Positions 23,790 through 31,914 of a DNA stretch of 64,000 nucleotides are shown one piece after another. The position numbers and the translations under genes are program-made. Origin of the DNA: Deltaproteobacteria bacterium (GTDB taxonomy: Bacteria; Bdellovibrionota; UBA2394). Under the pieces are notes generated by a model. The model worked only from the letters and a program-made list of their open reading frames with translations. It was not told the DNA's origin and made no database searches. Position 1 is the first letter of the stretch. Each line of letters opens with the position of its first letter. The stretch is from the NCBI GenBank assembly GCA_017302715.1, contig JAFLCD010000001.1, forward strand, positions 310,001 through 374,000, written 5' to 3'.

Positions 23790-25226
23790 ATGAAAATCAT
23801 TATTCAAAGAAATATTTTACCCTTACTCGGAATTCTCTTTTTAGTTTTTGTTAGCGGTACGGACTCTTCTGAAGTTCCGATGATTGTGGGTGCTTTGATC
23901 GCAGGTCAAATTTTAGAAATCATTTTAAATTTTGTTTTTGAAAAACAGGTTTTAAAAATCGGCGGCGAAAAAGTGAAAAATTTATTTTCTCAAACTTCAA
24001 AGACAGAAAAATTTTGGTGGAAGTGGAGCTTTCTAACGGGATGGCTCATCTTAGGAGCGGCATTTGCTATTTTTAGATTCACCGATTTAAAAACAACCGC
24101 CGCTATTCTTTTGGTGGCGGCTCCTTTTTCTCTCTCCCTCGCTGTGAACTTAGGTTTGAAGGTAGGAATTTCTCATCTTTTAGCTTTGGGTCTTTTACCT
24201 CGCTCAAAAGATAGCTTTGAAAAGGCGGGTGAAGTGAATGTGATCACTTTTGATAAGAGAGGAAGTCTTTCGACAGCTCAGACTCAAGTTCAAAAAATGA
24301 AAACCATCGATAATTTTTCTCATCGCGATTTACTTCAGTACGCAGTTTCGATTGAACAGGGTTCTCAGCATCCGTTTGCGAATGCTATTCGTGCTAAAGC
24401 AGATGAAGAAAAAATTACTCCACTTAAAGTTTCAGACGTTCAAATTGTTGCAGGCAAAGGAGTGTCGGGATCAATTGAGATCGAGGGCAAACTTCAGAAA
24501 GTTTGTGTTGGAAATTTATTTTGGTTATTTGAAAATGATTATGATTCGACAAAGCTTCCGTCAGATTTGCAGTGGGAAGCGGATGGTTCTCATGATGCAG
24601 TTCTTTGGGTGGGTAGTGATCAAAAGTTTTTGGGAGTTTTAAGTATTTCGGATCCTCTTCGAGCCGAAGCCTTTGCAACGATTGAATCATTGGCTCATAA
24701 TGGTTACGAGATTGGTGTCATTACGGGCGATGCCGAGAATCCCACGAAAAAATTAGCTAAAGAATTAAAATTAAAATTTTTTCACTTCGGAGTTGTGGGA
24801 GATGAAAAGGCAACATTGGTAAAACGATTGGGACTTCCTAAGAAAAAAGGTCTCGATATGGTTACGGATCGAGTTGCTTTTGTAGGAAGTGCGGACCAAG
24901 AACAGAAAGCTTTAGAAGCGGCCTATTTTGGAATTGCTTTAGGTAATTCAGCTGAAGCCGATCTCGAGGTCCCTTCTCAAGATATTCGACAGATTGCCAA
25001 AGCCTTTGAGGTTTTTCAAAAGACGAACGGACTGATTTTTCAAAATCTTTTAATTTCTCTTCTCTATTTATTAGTGACCCTGCCTTTGGTGGGTGGAGCT
25101 TTAAATATACGTTTTGGTGTTTCTATCCCATTGAGTCTTTGTGCGTGCTTGGTGTCTATTCCACAGGTTTTGATTTTTCTTAACTCTATTCGTGCTTTGC
25201 GATCTAAAGTTGACGTCTCAAATTAA
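23790..25226 (+). CDS. P-type ATPase-like protein with degenerate catalytic motifs
   Basis: 478 residues. Membrane helices are at about 8-26, 80-96, 101-130, 415-437 and 445-466, around a cytoplasmic P/N-domain like that of P1B metal ATPases. The phosphorylation motif DKTGT reads DKRGS (Asp155 kept, Thr lost). The P1B His-Pro pair is present (Q-H194-P195). TGDN reads TGDA (312-315), and GDGxND reads GSADQE (366-371). The actuator domain with TGE is absent, and the metal-site CPC position reads APFSLS. It is therefore most likely a non-transporting pseudo-ATPase. The two genes that follow, for a CcmH-like protein and a CNB-cytochrome b protein, are close and co-directional. Confidence 0.85.
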   Translation: MKIIIQRNILPLLGILFLVFVSGTDSSEVPMIVGALIAGQILEIILNFVFEKQVLKIGGEKVKNLFSQTSKTEKFWWKWSFLTGWLILGAAFAIFRFTDLKTTAAILLVAAPFSLSLAVNLGLKVGISHLLALGLLPRSKDSFEKAGEVNVITFDKRGSLSTAQTQVQKMKTIDNFSHRDLLQYAVSIEQGSQHPFANAIRAKADEEKITPLKVSDVQIVAGKGVSGSIEIEGKLQKVCVGNLFWLFENDYDSTKLPSDLQWEADGSHDAVLWVGSDQKFLGVLSISDPLRAEAFATIESLAHNGYEIGVITGDAENPTKKLAKELKLKFFHFGVVGDEKATLVKRLGLPKKKGLDMVTDRVAFVGSADQEQKALEAAYFGIALGNSAEADLEVPSQDIRQIAKAFEVFQKTNGLIFQNLLISLLYLLVTLPLVGGALNIRFGVSIPLSLCACLVSIPQVLIFLNSIRALRSKVDVSN

Positions 25227-25244
25227 AACCCCGATTCTATCTGC

Positions 25245-25667
25245 ATGAATAATTCTCTGCTCACGAATACACTTTTGGTGATCATTGCTACGTTGCTTTT
25301 AGTTTTAGTCATTCAGAATTCAATGCGAGGACCTGGAGGGTTCGATCGACCTGTAATTTCTCATTCAGATGCACCCGCACCTACTCCTCATCCTGGTATG
25401 GGTGGTGGCAATTCCGCTCTGCAAAATATGGGAACCAGTATGGTGTTTCAGGCGCTTAAAGCTTTTCCTGCAGGATGCGAAGGTAAACAAGTTTTGGCAG
25501 ATTGCTCCTCGCCAGCAGCTGAAGCTGTGAAAGCACAGATTTTAAAGCTTGAGGAAGCTGGTCAGGGCCCACGGCAAATTTTTGATTTTGTAGTCAATAC
25601 TTGGGGAGAAAAAGTTTTAACGGATCAAGCGCTTCAAATTCGAAGAATGAGAGTTAAAGCTAAATAA
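25245..25667 (+). CDS. membrane-anchored CcmH/NrfF-like protein without CxxC
   Basis: 140 residues: one N-terminal helix (TLLVIIATLLLVLVI), a Pro/Gly-rich linker, then a three-helix domain at about 72-133. The stretch VLADCSSPAAEAVKAQILKL, followed by GPRQIFDFVVNTWGEKVL, matches the order and character of CcmH/CcmL-type cytochrome c maturation proteins (LADS-x-APLA, G-x-S-D-x-E-I-x-D-F-x-V-x-x-Y-G). The catalytic RCxxC is not preserved: one Cys (GC at about 79) roughly aligns with the second Cys, and the first is gone. It lies between the pseudo-ATPase and the cytochrome b gene. A heme- or apocytochrome-related role is inferred. Confidence 0.6.
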   Translation: MNNSLLTNTLLVIIATLLLVLVIQNSMRGPGGFDRPVISHSDAPAPTPHPGMGGGNSALQNMGTSMVFQALKAFPAGCEGKQVLADCSSPAAEAVKAQILKLEEAGQGPRQIFDFVVNTWGEKVLTDQALQIRRMRVKAK

Positions 25668-25673
25668 AATTTC

Positions 25674-27026
25674 GTGAACGCCGACCTTCATAAAATTCGA
25701 AAGTCGCGCCTTTTTAAAAATCTTCCAGAGAGAGTATTTGCTCGCATCGTTTCTCAGATGAAAGTGCGCGCGTATACCGAGGGAGAGATGGCGCTTACAC
25801 TAAAGCAGGGCGGAGAATTTTCTCGTTATATTGGTTACGTGATTTCAGGAAGAATTTTATTTTTAAACGCAGAGCAAAAGCCGCTCGGAATTGCGATTAA
25901 AGATGAGTTCGTTTTAGGTCGGCCTTTTTCAATTCAAGATTCAAATGTAACTCATCTGTTATCAGGGCAAGAGGGTACCTTTATTGTTTTTATTCCTAAA
26001 GAGACTTTGGCCATTTTATCTGGAGCCTCAAGTCAGTTCGCCGAGATGTTTGAAGAAATTTACGAAAGTATTTTTGAAAGAGCTCGCATTATTGCGAGTG
26101 ATGCGGCTTCTTATCAAAAAATTCAAGATTGGATTAAGCATACAACCGAATCAGATAAAACACTTTCGCCTTGGCTTTTGGCGATTGAGAAAAAGCGTCT
26201 AGAGTCAGCAGAGCGACGCATACGCAATGAAGAGAATAGAAAAATTATTCAGTTTTCTTGGTTCGTAGGAATAGCCGCAATTATTTTTGTCGCTTTTTAC
26301 GCTTATATGCACCGTGGAGATTTTAAGGCTGGAAATTCTTTTAACGTAAATATTGGAATCATCGGATTTATTTTAATTTTGCTGACCAATCTTCACACTA
26401 TTTTGGTTCGCGGAATGCGAAATCATAAATGGAAAATAAATTATCAAGTTTCTCAGAACTACCATATTTTCTTTGGAGTTTGCGGCGCCGTGATGATTCT
26501 CTTTCACTCGGCTTTTCAACTGAAGGGTATGAATGTCGCTCACTTTGCGATCTACGCCATGGGCTTAGGATTATTATCCGGATTCATTGGCCAATTTATT
26601 TCAAATCAAATTCCAAAAACCATTCGCGGCGAGAAAATGAAATTGGATTCGCTGAAAGGTGAGCAGAAAAAATTACAAGCGAAGGCTGAGATGTTGATGG
26701 AAAACGAAGGAATGTATAAAACTTCGGTCGCTCTTATTTCTCAAGGTATTCCTACTTCGTTTTGGGGAAATTTTTTTGCGGCTCCTCAACTTTGGTATCG
26801 TCGCTTCAAGTTGAAGCAAACTTTAAAGGAGCTCGGTCTCTCTAAAAACAGCGCAGACCTAGCTGCAGATCTTGTAAAAAAAGAATTTCAAATGCGGCAA
26901 AAAGTTCGGATGCTCGAGATGTCGGATGTTTTTTTTAGAAAGTGGATGCTTATTCATAAGCCACTTGGATATTTAGTTTATGTACTAGCGATCATCCATA
27001 TCATCTGGGTGAGTGTAGTTATCTAA
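25674..27026 (+). CDS. CNB-domain protein fused to a diheme cytochrome b-like membrane domain
   Basis: 450 residues from GTG 25674. Residues about 10-125 form a cyclic-nucleotide-binding-type beta-barrel (YVISGRILFLN), but the phosphate-binding cassette reads FVLGRPFSIQD and lacks the usual Glu and Arg, so the ligand may differ. A charged helix (150-190) leads to membrane helices at about 193-212, 226-246, 263-281, 288-310 and 428-449. Two of them carry His pairs exactly 14 apart: H264/H278 and H428/H442. That is the classic arrangement for two b hemes held by four His. A 110-residue cytoplasmic loop (about 315-425) separates them. Likely a membrane electron-transfer protein with a regulatory sensor domain. 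Confidence 0.75.
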   Translation: MNADLHKIRKSRLFKNLPERVFARIVSQMKVRAYTEGEMALTLKQGGEFSRYIGYVISGRILFLNAEQKPLGIAIKDEFVLGRPFSIQDSNVTHLLSGQEGTFIVFIPKETLAILSGASSQFAEMFEEIYESIFERARIIASDAASYQKIQDWIKHTTESDKTLSPWLLAIEKKRLESAERRIRNEENRKIIQFSWFVGIAAIIFVAFYAYMHRGDFKAGNSFNVNIGIIGFILILLTNLHTILVRGMRNHKWKINYQVSQNYHIFFGVCGAVMILFHSAFQLKGMNVAHFAIYAMGLGLLSGFIGQFISNQIPKTIRGEKMKLDSLKGEQKKLQAKAEMLMENEGMYKTSVALISQGIPTSFWGNFFAAPQLWYRRFKLKQTLKELGLSKNSADLAADLVKKEFQMRQKVRMLEMSDVFFRKWMLIHKPLGYLVYVLAIIHIIWVSVVI

Positions 27027-28171
27027 GCCGCTTTTGAATGCGTATGATAAATGCGCCCTTTCCATTTAGAGCGTTGTCCTCTCCAAAAACGAATCGCCGA
27101 AGTCCAGGTCATCATTAAATAGAGAACGCCGATAAACGGCATCAAGAAAGCCCAAAGCGGAGCGCGTTTATAATAAAGAAGCGTAGGTTTATACGTAAAA
27201 ATCATCGCGACAAATCCAAAGAGATTTATACTTCGAATCCAAGGCGTTTCAGCCAAAAAACTTCCAAACAAAGGGCCTAAAAACATCGCCGTCATAATGA
27301 AGGTGCAGCCAAGTAAAAGTAAATTTGAATACTGAAGTTGAGTGAATGCTGATCGCGCCACCATATCCCAAATACTTTTAAGATTTGGGTAATCGCGATG
27401 ACTCACCACAGAGTGAGTAAGTCCGAGCCAAGTTTTAAATCCTTTTTCTTTTACTTTTTTTGCAAGACCACAGTCATCGATTAAGGCATTTCGTAAAACA
27501 TTAAATCCGCCAATTTTTTCTAAAACTTCTGCGCGAAGAAAAATGCAGCCGCCTGCTGCTGCCGCCATTTTAGAACGAGGAGAATTCGCGAGCGAAAACG
27601 GATAAAGTAATTTGAAAAAATAAATAAACGAAGGAACCAAAAGTTTTTCCCAAAAAGTTTGCATTCGAAGATGCGCCATCAACGAGACAAAATCTAAATT
27701 TTCAGATTCTAGTTTTTGTTTAAGAGTAGAAATAATTCGAGGTTTCAGCAAAATATCAGCGTCTAATAAAAGAATGTATTTCGTTTTAACTTGAGTTCGA
27801 CCTTGCTCGAGAGCCCAAAGTTTTCCAGCCCAACCTTCGGGCAAAGTTTCACCGCGCACAACTTTGAGATCTCCCTGAAAACTTTTCTGTGCAATTTCTC
27901 CAGTTCCATCGCTTGATTGGTCATCCACTAAAACCCACTGAAGATTTTTACCCTGATGGTTGAGGGCTTCAGCTGTATGCGCGATCACTTCGGCCTCATC
28001 TCGAGCGGGAGTGAGTACCGTCACATCCGAAAGATCGAAAGCTGAATCGATATCTAAAGAATCAAGAGCTTCGCGAGTGCTCCAAGGTTTCCAGGGAAGA
28101 AAAAAAATAGCGATCCAAGCGAGAGGGCCGATCAACCAAAGGCTTTCGAGAATGAAAAACATGATCAGCAC
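27023..28171 (-). CDS. hpnB: HpnB-type family 2 glycosyltransferase
   Basis: 382 residues from GTG 28171 (ATG 28162 also possible). It matches the hopene-associated HpnB type throughout: VTVLTPARDEAEVIAHTAEA, WVLVDDQSSDGTGE, GWAGKLWALEQG, LLLDADI (metal Asp-x-Asp), FFKLLYPFSLAN, AAAAGGCIFLRAEVLEKIGG, NALIDDCGLAKKVK, and membrane helices near residues 8-24 and 285-365. It should transfer a sugar to a membrane lipid. No hopanoid pathway gene occurs in the window, so the acceptor is uncertain. It is convergent with the CNB-cytochrome gene, and their stop codons overlap. Confidence 0.85.
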   Translation of the reverse strand: MLIMFFILESLWLIGPLAWIAIFFLPWKPWSTREALDSLDIDSAFDLSDVTVLTPARDEAEVIAHTAEALNHQGKNLQWVLVDDQSSDGTGEIAQKSFQGDLKVVRGETLPEGWAGKLWALEQGRTQVKTKYILLLDADILLKPRIISTLKQKLESENLDFVSLMAHLRMQTFWEKLLVPSFIYFFKLLYPFSLANSPRSKMAAAAGGCIFLRAEVLEKIGGFNVLRNALIDDCGLAKKVKEKGFKTWLGLTHSVVSHRDYPNLKSIWDMVARSAFTQLQYSNLLLLGCTFIMTAMFLGPLFGSFLAETPWIRSINLFGFVAMIFTYKPTLLYYKRAPLWAFLMPFIGVLYLMMTWTSAIRFWRGQRSKWKGRIYHTHSKAA

Positions 28172-28228
28172 TCATATACGCTTAGTCGCGATAACGGCAA
28201 CTAGGCAGATGAGCTTTTTACGGCTCTC

Positions 28229-29806
28229 TTATTTAGACAGCGTATAGCTGCGTATGATGGTTTTACCGCGTTGAAAATCAATTCGTTCGTTGAGCGATTT
28301 ATATCCGTTCGCTTTGATTTCCATTCGATAAGCACCTTCTTTAAGTTTCACTTGAACTTGTCCGTTTCCATCCGCCACGGCCACCGTTGATTGATTGGAT
28401 TGCACATCGGTTAAAGTAACCGTCGCCGCGATTCCAGAACCAGTCGCGTTTGTAATCGTGGCAATAAAATCCGCCAAAACTTCATTCGTGGATTTCTTAA
28501 GTTCGATATCAGTGGTGACCTTCTCACCAGGTTTAAGAGATAAAAATTTAGAAGAACTTTCATAGCCTTCTTTAGAGAAAACAACTCGCGCTCCGCCTAA
28601 ATTTCTGAAGTAGCGAATGAATTTTCCATTCGCATCTGTCTTCGAAGCTTTAAGATCATGAGCATCTGGAAAACTAATGCTGACATTTTCCATTGGCTTT
28701 TTGGTGCTCGCGTCGACAACACTTCCTTGAATGGTATTAAATTCTAAATCTTTTTGAAGAGCTGCCATCGTTCTTTCGCGATCCTCGAGTCTGGCTTTTG
28801 TTTGTTCGAACTCCAATTGATCCACGCCGATTTCTCCAGCGCGTTTTCCAAACTGTGCAACTCCAAATCCAAGCACGATATTCCAAAGCGGAACGGGGCC
28901 CACTTCAGGTTTAGGAGGGGGAATAGGAGTTCCTTTGAAACTGGTTAAGCCCACATCGATCGCAGCAAATAATTCCACATTTTTTTGCGGGAAGGGTTTG
29001 CCCTTGGCTCCGATGGTCATCCATTTTGGAGCACGACCAAAACTTGCATCCATCACTTTTTGCATATGCATTTCGAGTGAAGGATTAATGAGCGGCATCG
29101 GAAATTCTACGCCAACCGCAGTTGTAAACGCGGGGGAGTTAATGGTGTCTGTTGCATAGCGGCTAAAATCTGTAACTTGAGAATCGCTGTTAAAATATCG
29201 GCCGCCATTGGCAGGTCTAAATCCCAAATTGAAATGAGTGCGAAAAGGGAAGGCTTGATTATCCGTAAAATCTGCAGAGGCAATCAAAGTAGGTTGAATA
29301 TCCAAGGCTTTAAAAAATCGAGTGATCTTGGATAAATTCGTCCAAAGAGAAAATCCTGCGGTAAAGCGATTTTGAGGCAGGCTAAAAAATTTTCCAACGT
29401 CGTATGTTCCTGTGGCTGCAAATCCATAGCGCACTAAATCGATTTGTTCAGAACCTTGCGCGGCTCCAGGTGATCCTGCTTGAGGGCGTCGGGTGTCGAT
29501 GACGTAACCGATATATCCACTCAATAAAACTTCGGGCAAAATAGAATATCCAAAAGCGACTCCACCTTTTTTGGATTGAACGTTTGAGTTGCTCGTATCT
29601 TTGATGAGTTCATCTTGCTGAGAAAATTCGATCGAGGTGCGAAAGTGATATGCCGCCGCTTCATTGATATCGGCAGACATCAAACGAAAGAGTCCTTTTT
29701 CGCCTCTCAAGGTTTCAGAACTGCGAATATTTGCTGACGCAGTTTGAATTGTAAAAAAAGTTAAGAAGATAGTGAAAACTAAAAGGTACAGCTTCATACA
29801 ACGCAT
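28229..29806 (-). CDS. outer-membrane protein with C-terminal carboxypeptidase-regulatory-like domains
   Basis: 525 residues with a signal peptide (YLLVFTIFLTFFTIQTASA). Residues about 35-330 alternate short amphipathic strands ending in aromatic residues (GGVAFGYSILPEVLLSGYIG and RFTAGFSLWTNLS), as in a beta-barrel. A short coiled linker (about 340-370) leads to two Ig-like CarboxypepD_reg domains: about 372-450 (QGSVVDASTKKPMENVSIS) and about 455-525 (VQVKLKEGAYRMEIKANG). Such tails bind or space envelope components. It is divergent from the Ser/Thr kinase gene with a 62-base gap. Function is inferred from architecture only. Confidence 0.75.
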   Translation of the reverse strand: MRCMKLYLLVFTIFLTFFTIQTASANIRSSETLRGEKGLFRLMSADINEAAAYHFRTSIEFSQQDELIKDTSNSNVQSKKGGVAFGYSILPEVLLSGYIGYVIDTRRPQAGSPGAAQGSEQIDLVRYGFAATGTYDVGKFFSLPQNRFTAGFSLWTNLSKITRFFKALDIQPTLIASADFTDNQAFPFRTHFNLGFRPANGGRYFNSDSQVTDFSRYATDTINSPAFTTAVGVEFPMPLINPSLEMHMQKVMDASFGRAPKWMTIGAKGKPFPQKNVELFAAIDVGLTSFKGTPIPPPKPEVGPVPLWNIVLGFGVAQFGKRAGEIGVDQLEFEQTKARLEDRERTMAALQKDLEFNTIQGSVVDASTKKPMENVSISFPDAHDLKASKTDANGKFIRYFRNLGGARVVFSKEGYESSSKFLSLKPGEKVTTDIELKKSTNEVLADFIATITNATGSGIAATVTLTDVQSNQSTVAVADGNGQVQVKLKEGAYRMEIKANGYKSLNERIDFQRGKTIIRSYTLSK

Positions 29807-29868
29807 GCAGGTAGTGTAAATTGATAGGTAGTGAAGGCAAAGACTTTTTCTAACATTCGAGGTCGCCT

Positions 29869-31914
29869 ATGACAGTAGACGATTCACTTCTCGAGCCAAC
29901 GATTGCTGAACCGATGGACGCATTGCTCGGTATGCAAATCGGGCGTTATTCCATTCTTGAAAAAGTTGCGAAAGGTGGAACTGCGACTGTTTACCGTGCA
30001 CTTGATACGGTGCTCAAACGTGAAGTTGCTGTAAAAATTTTGCATGAGCATCTCGAAGGCAAGCAAGAAGTCGTTGAGCGTTTTCGAAATGAAGCTCAAG
30101 TGATCGCTCAACTTCGAGATCAAAACATCGTAAACGTATTTGATTTTTTAGAGCACAAAGGTCGCGCTATTTTAGTCGTTGAGTATATGCCGGGGGTTAC
30201 GCTTTCGGCACTCATTAAAAATTCGAAACGAGTTCCTGAAGATTATGTTTTGATGATTGGTTACGAAATTTTGCAGGGATTAAAAGCGGCTCATCATAAA
30301 GGTGTGACTCATCGAGATATTAAGCCTGCTAATATTTTAATTAATCCTGATCTTGGAATAAAAATTTCTGATTTTGGTTTGGCAAAAATTATCAACTCGG
30401 ATGACGGACTTACAAAAGATGGTATTTTTGTTGGTACTCCAAGTTTTTCTTCACCTGAGCAAATCGAAGGAAAGCCCATCGATCATCGAACGGATATTTT
30501 TAGCTTGGGGTTGACTTTGTATGTGCTTGCCACTCGTTCGCACGCTTTTAAAAATCAGGGGGATTCGACAACGACGGTTTGGTTTAAAATCGTCAAAGGT
30601 AGATTTGAATCCGCACGAGTAAAAAATCCTGATTTAAGTCCTGATTTAGAAAAAATTCTCAATCGATCTCTCGAGGTAGCTCCGGAGAAGCGATATCAGT
30701 CAGCCGAAGAAATGGCCGAAGCCATCGCCACTTTGCTTAAGTCTCGCGGCCTTTTTCCATTTCAGAGTCAGCTCAAAAGATTTTTAAATTCTCCCGATCG
30801 AATCACTCATATTAGTCGAAAGAAAAAAGATTCAAAACTTTCAGTTTGGCTCTCGGTGGTGGGAGTCGTCGGATTTATTCTGGCACTTTGGTTCTATGGA
30901 TTTTTATTTCAGGCTCGTCATCCTGTAGGACGCGCGCGCGAAGTGCCGGTGATCGAAGGTCCAGATTCTCAGACTTTGCCTTCTACTTTACCCGCGCCCG
31001 ATGCAACGGAGCATCTTGAAGTAAAGCCACCTGAGCAAAAACCTACGGCGAGTTCGATTAAGACAGCTGTGCCTGTCACAGCTTCTGGCACTTTTGTTTT
31101 TCATCCAGAAGATAAAGGCCCAGGTTATCGATTAAAATGGTCGGGCTCTCCGAGTTATGCGATTTCAAAAGATAGAAACTTTTCAGATATTTTTTCAGAA
31201 GGTGAAAGTAGTTCTCGAAAATTGGATTTATTAAATTTGCCTACTGGAAATTATTTTTGGCGAACGGGTCGAAGCTTTCAGGGACAGTTAAACTTTGAAA
31301 CTTTTGCTTCGTATCGCGACCAACGAAAAGCTCAAAAGAATCCACTGACGGTTTCTTCAAATTTTGGAGATGTGGATCTTGAAATCAATCCTTGGATTCA
31401 AGATCTAAAACTCGTTTGGCAAGCGGGACCCGAAGCTGCCTCTTATCATTTAGAACTTTCAAATGATCCACAATTTAGAACGCTTTTATTTTCTGGATCT
31501 GTAGTTTCAAAATCTTCGATCATCGAAAGATTTTGGGATCGAAATCAGACCATCTTTTGGAGAGTTTCTTATTTAGATGAAGGTCGAAATGTTTTCTTGG
31601 TCGAACCCACGAGAAAAATTAATTTAAAAATTAAGGGAAGCGCTTCGGCCTTTGATGTTTTGCAGCCTCAAGCTTTTGATGTGATTAAATCTAAAAATTT
31701 AGAATTAAGAGCGATCGGTCCTGATAAAAGTCGAATGGAATGTGCGATAGTGAATCGCAATCAAGAATTTTCAAAGTGGACGACTATTTCAAAATCCGGA
31801 TCTTTTTATACGGCAAAGTTGCCGATTCAAGCAGAAAGCGCCTGGCTTGTTTGCGAAACCAGGCGCTCTGATCAAATTATTTATTTCACGATTCCTTTTC
31901 AGGCCTCGCGCTGA
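29869..31914 (+). CDS. transmembrane serine/threonine protein kinase
   Basis: 681 residues. The Hanks-type kinase domain is at about 25-290, with a Gly loop (VAKGGTATVYRA), Lys56 (VAVKIL), the catalytic motif HRDIKPAN at 148-155, DFG at 168-170 and the activation-segment end GTPSFSSPEQIEG. All catalytic residues are intact, so it should be active. A transmembrane helix is at about 323-345 (LSVVGVVGFILALWFYGF). The extracytoplasmic 330 residues carry a Pro-rich stalk and repeated beta modules (GYRLKWSGSPSYAISK and DLKLVWQAGPEAASYHLELS) that look like ligand-binding or fibronectin-like domains. It is convergent with, and overlaps by 16 bases, the large Ig-like surface protein gene. A signal-sensing role is likely. 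Confidence 0.93.
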   Translation: MTVDDSLLEPTIAEPMDALLGMQIGRYSILEKVAKGGTATVYRALDTVLKREVAVKILHEHLEGKQEVVERFRNEAQVIAQLRDQNIVNVFDFLEHKGRAILVVEYMPGVTLSALIKNSKRVPEDYVLMIGYEILQGLKAAHHKGVTHRDIKPANILINPDLGIKISDFGLAKIINSDDGLTKDGIFVGTPSFSSPEQIEGKPIDHRTDIFSLGLTLYVLATRSHAFKNQGDSTTTVWFKIVKGRFESARVKNPDLSPDLEKILNRSLEVAPEKRYQSAEEMAEAIATLLKSRGLFPFQSQLKRFLNSPDRITHISRKKKDSKLSVWLSVVGVVGFILALWFYGFLFQARHPVGRAREVPVIEGPDSQTLPSTLPAPDATEHLEVKPPEQKPTASSIKTAVPVTASGTFVFHPEDKGPGYRLKWSGSPSYAISKDRNFSDIFSEGESSSRKLDLLNLPTGNYFWRTGRSFQGQLNFETFASYRDQRKAQKNPLTVSSNFGDVDLEINPWIQDLKLVWQAGPEAASYHLELSNDPQFRTLLFSGSVVSKSSIIERFWDRNQTIFWRVSYLDEGRNVFLVEPTRKINLKIKGSASAFDVLQPQAFDVIKSKNLELRAIGPDKSRMECAIVNRNQEFSKWTTISKSGSFYTAKLPIQAESAWLVCETRRSDQIIYFTIPFQASR

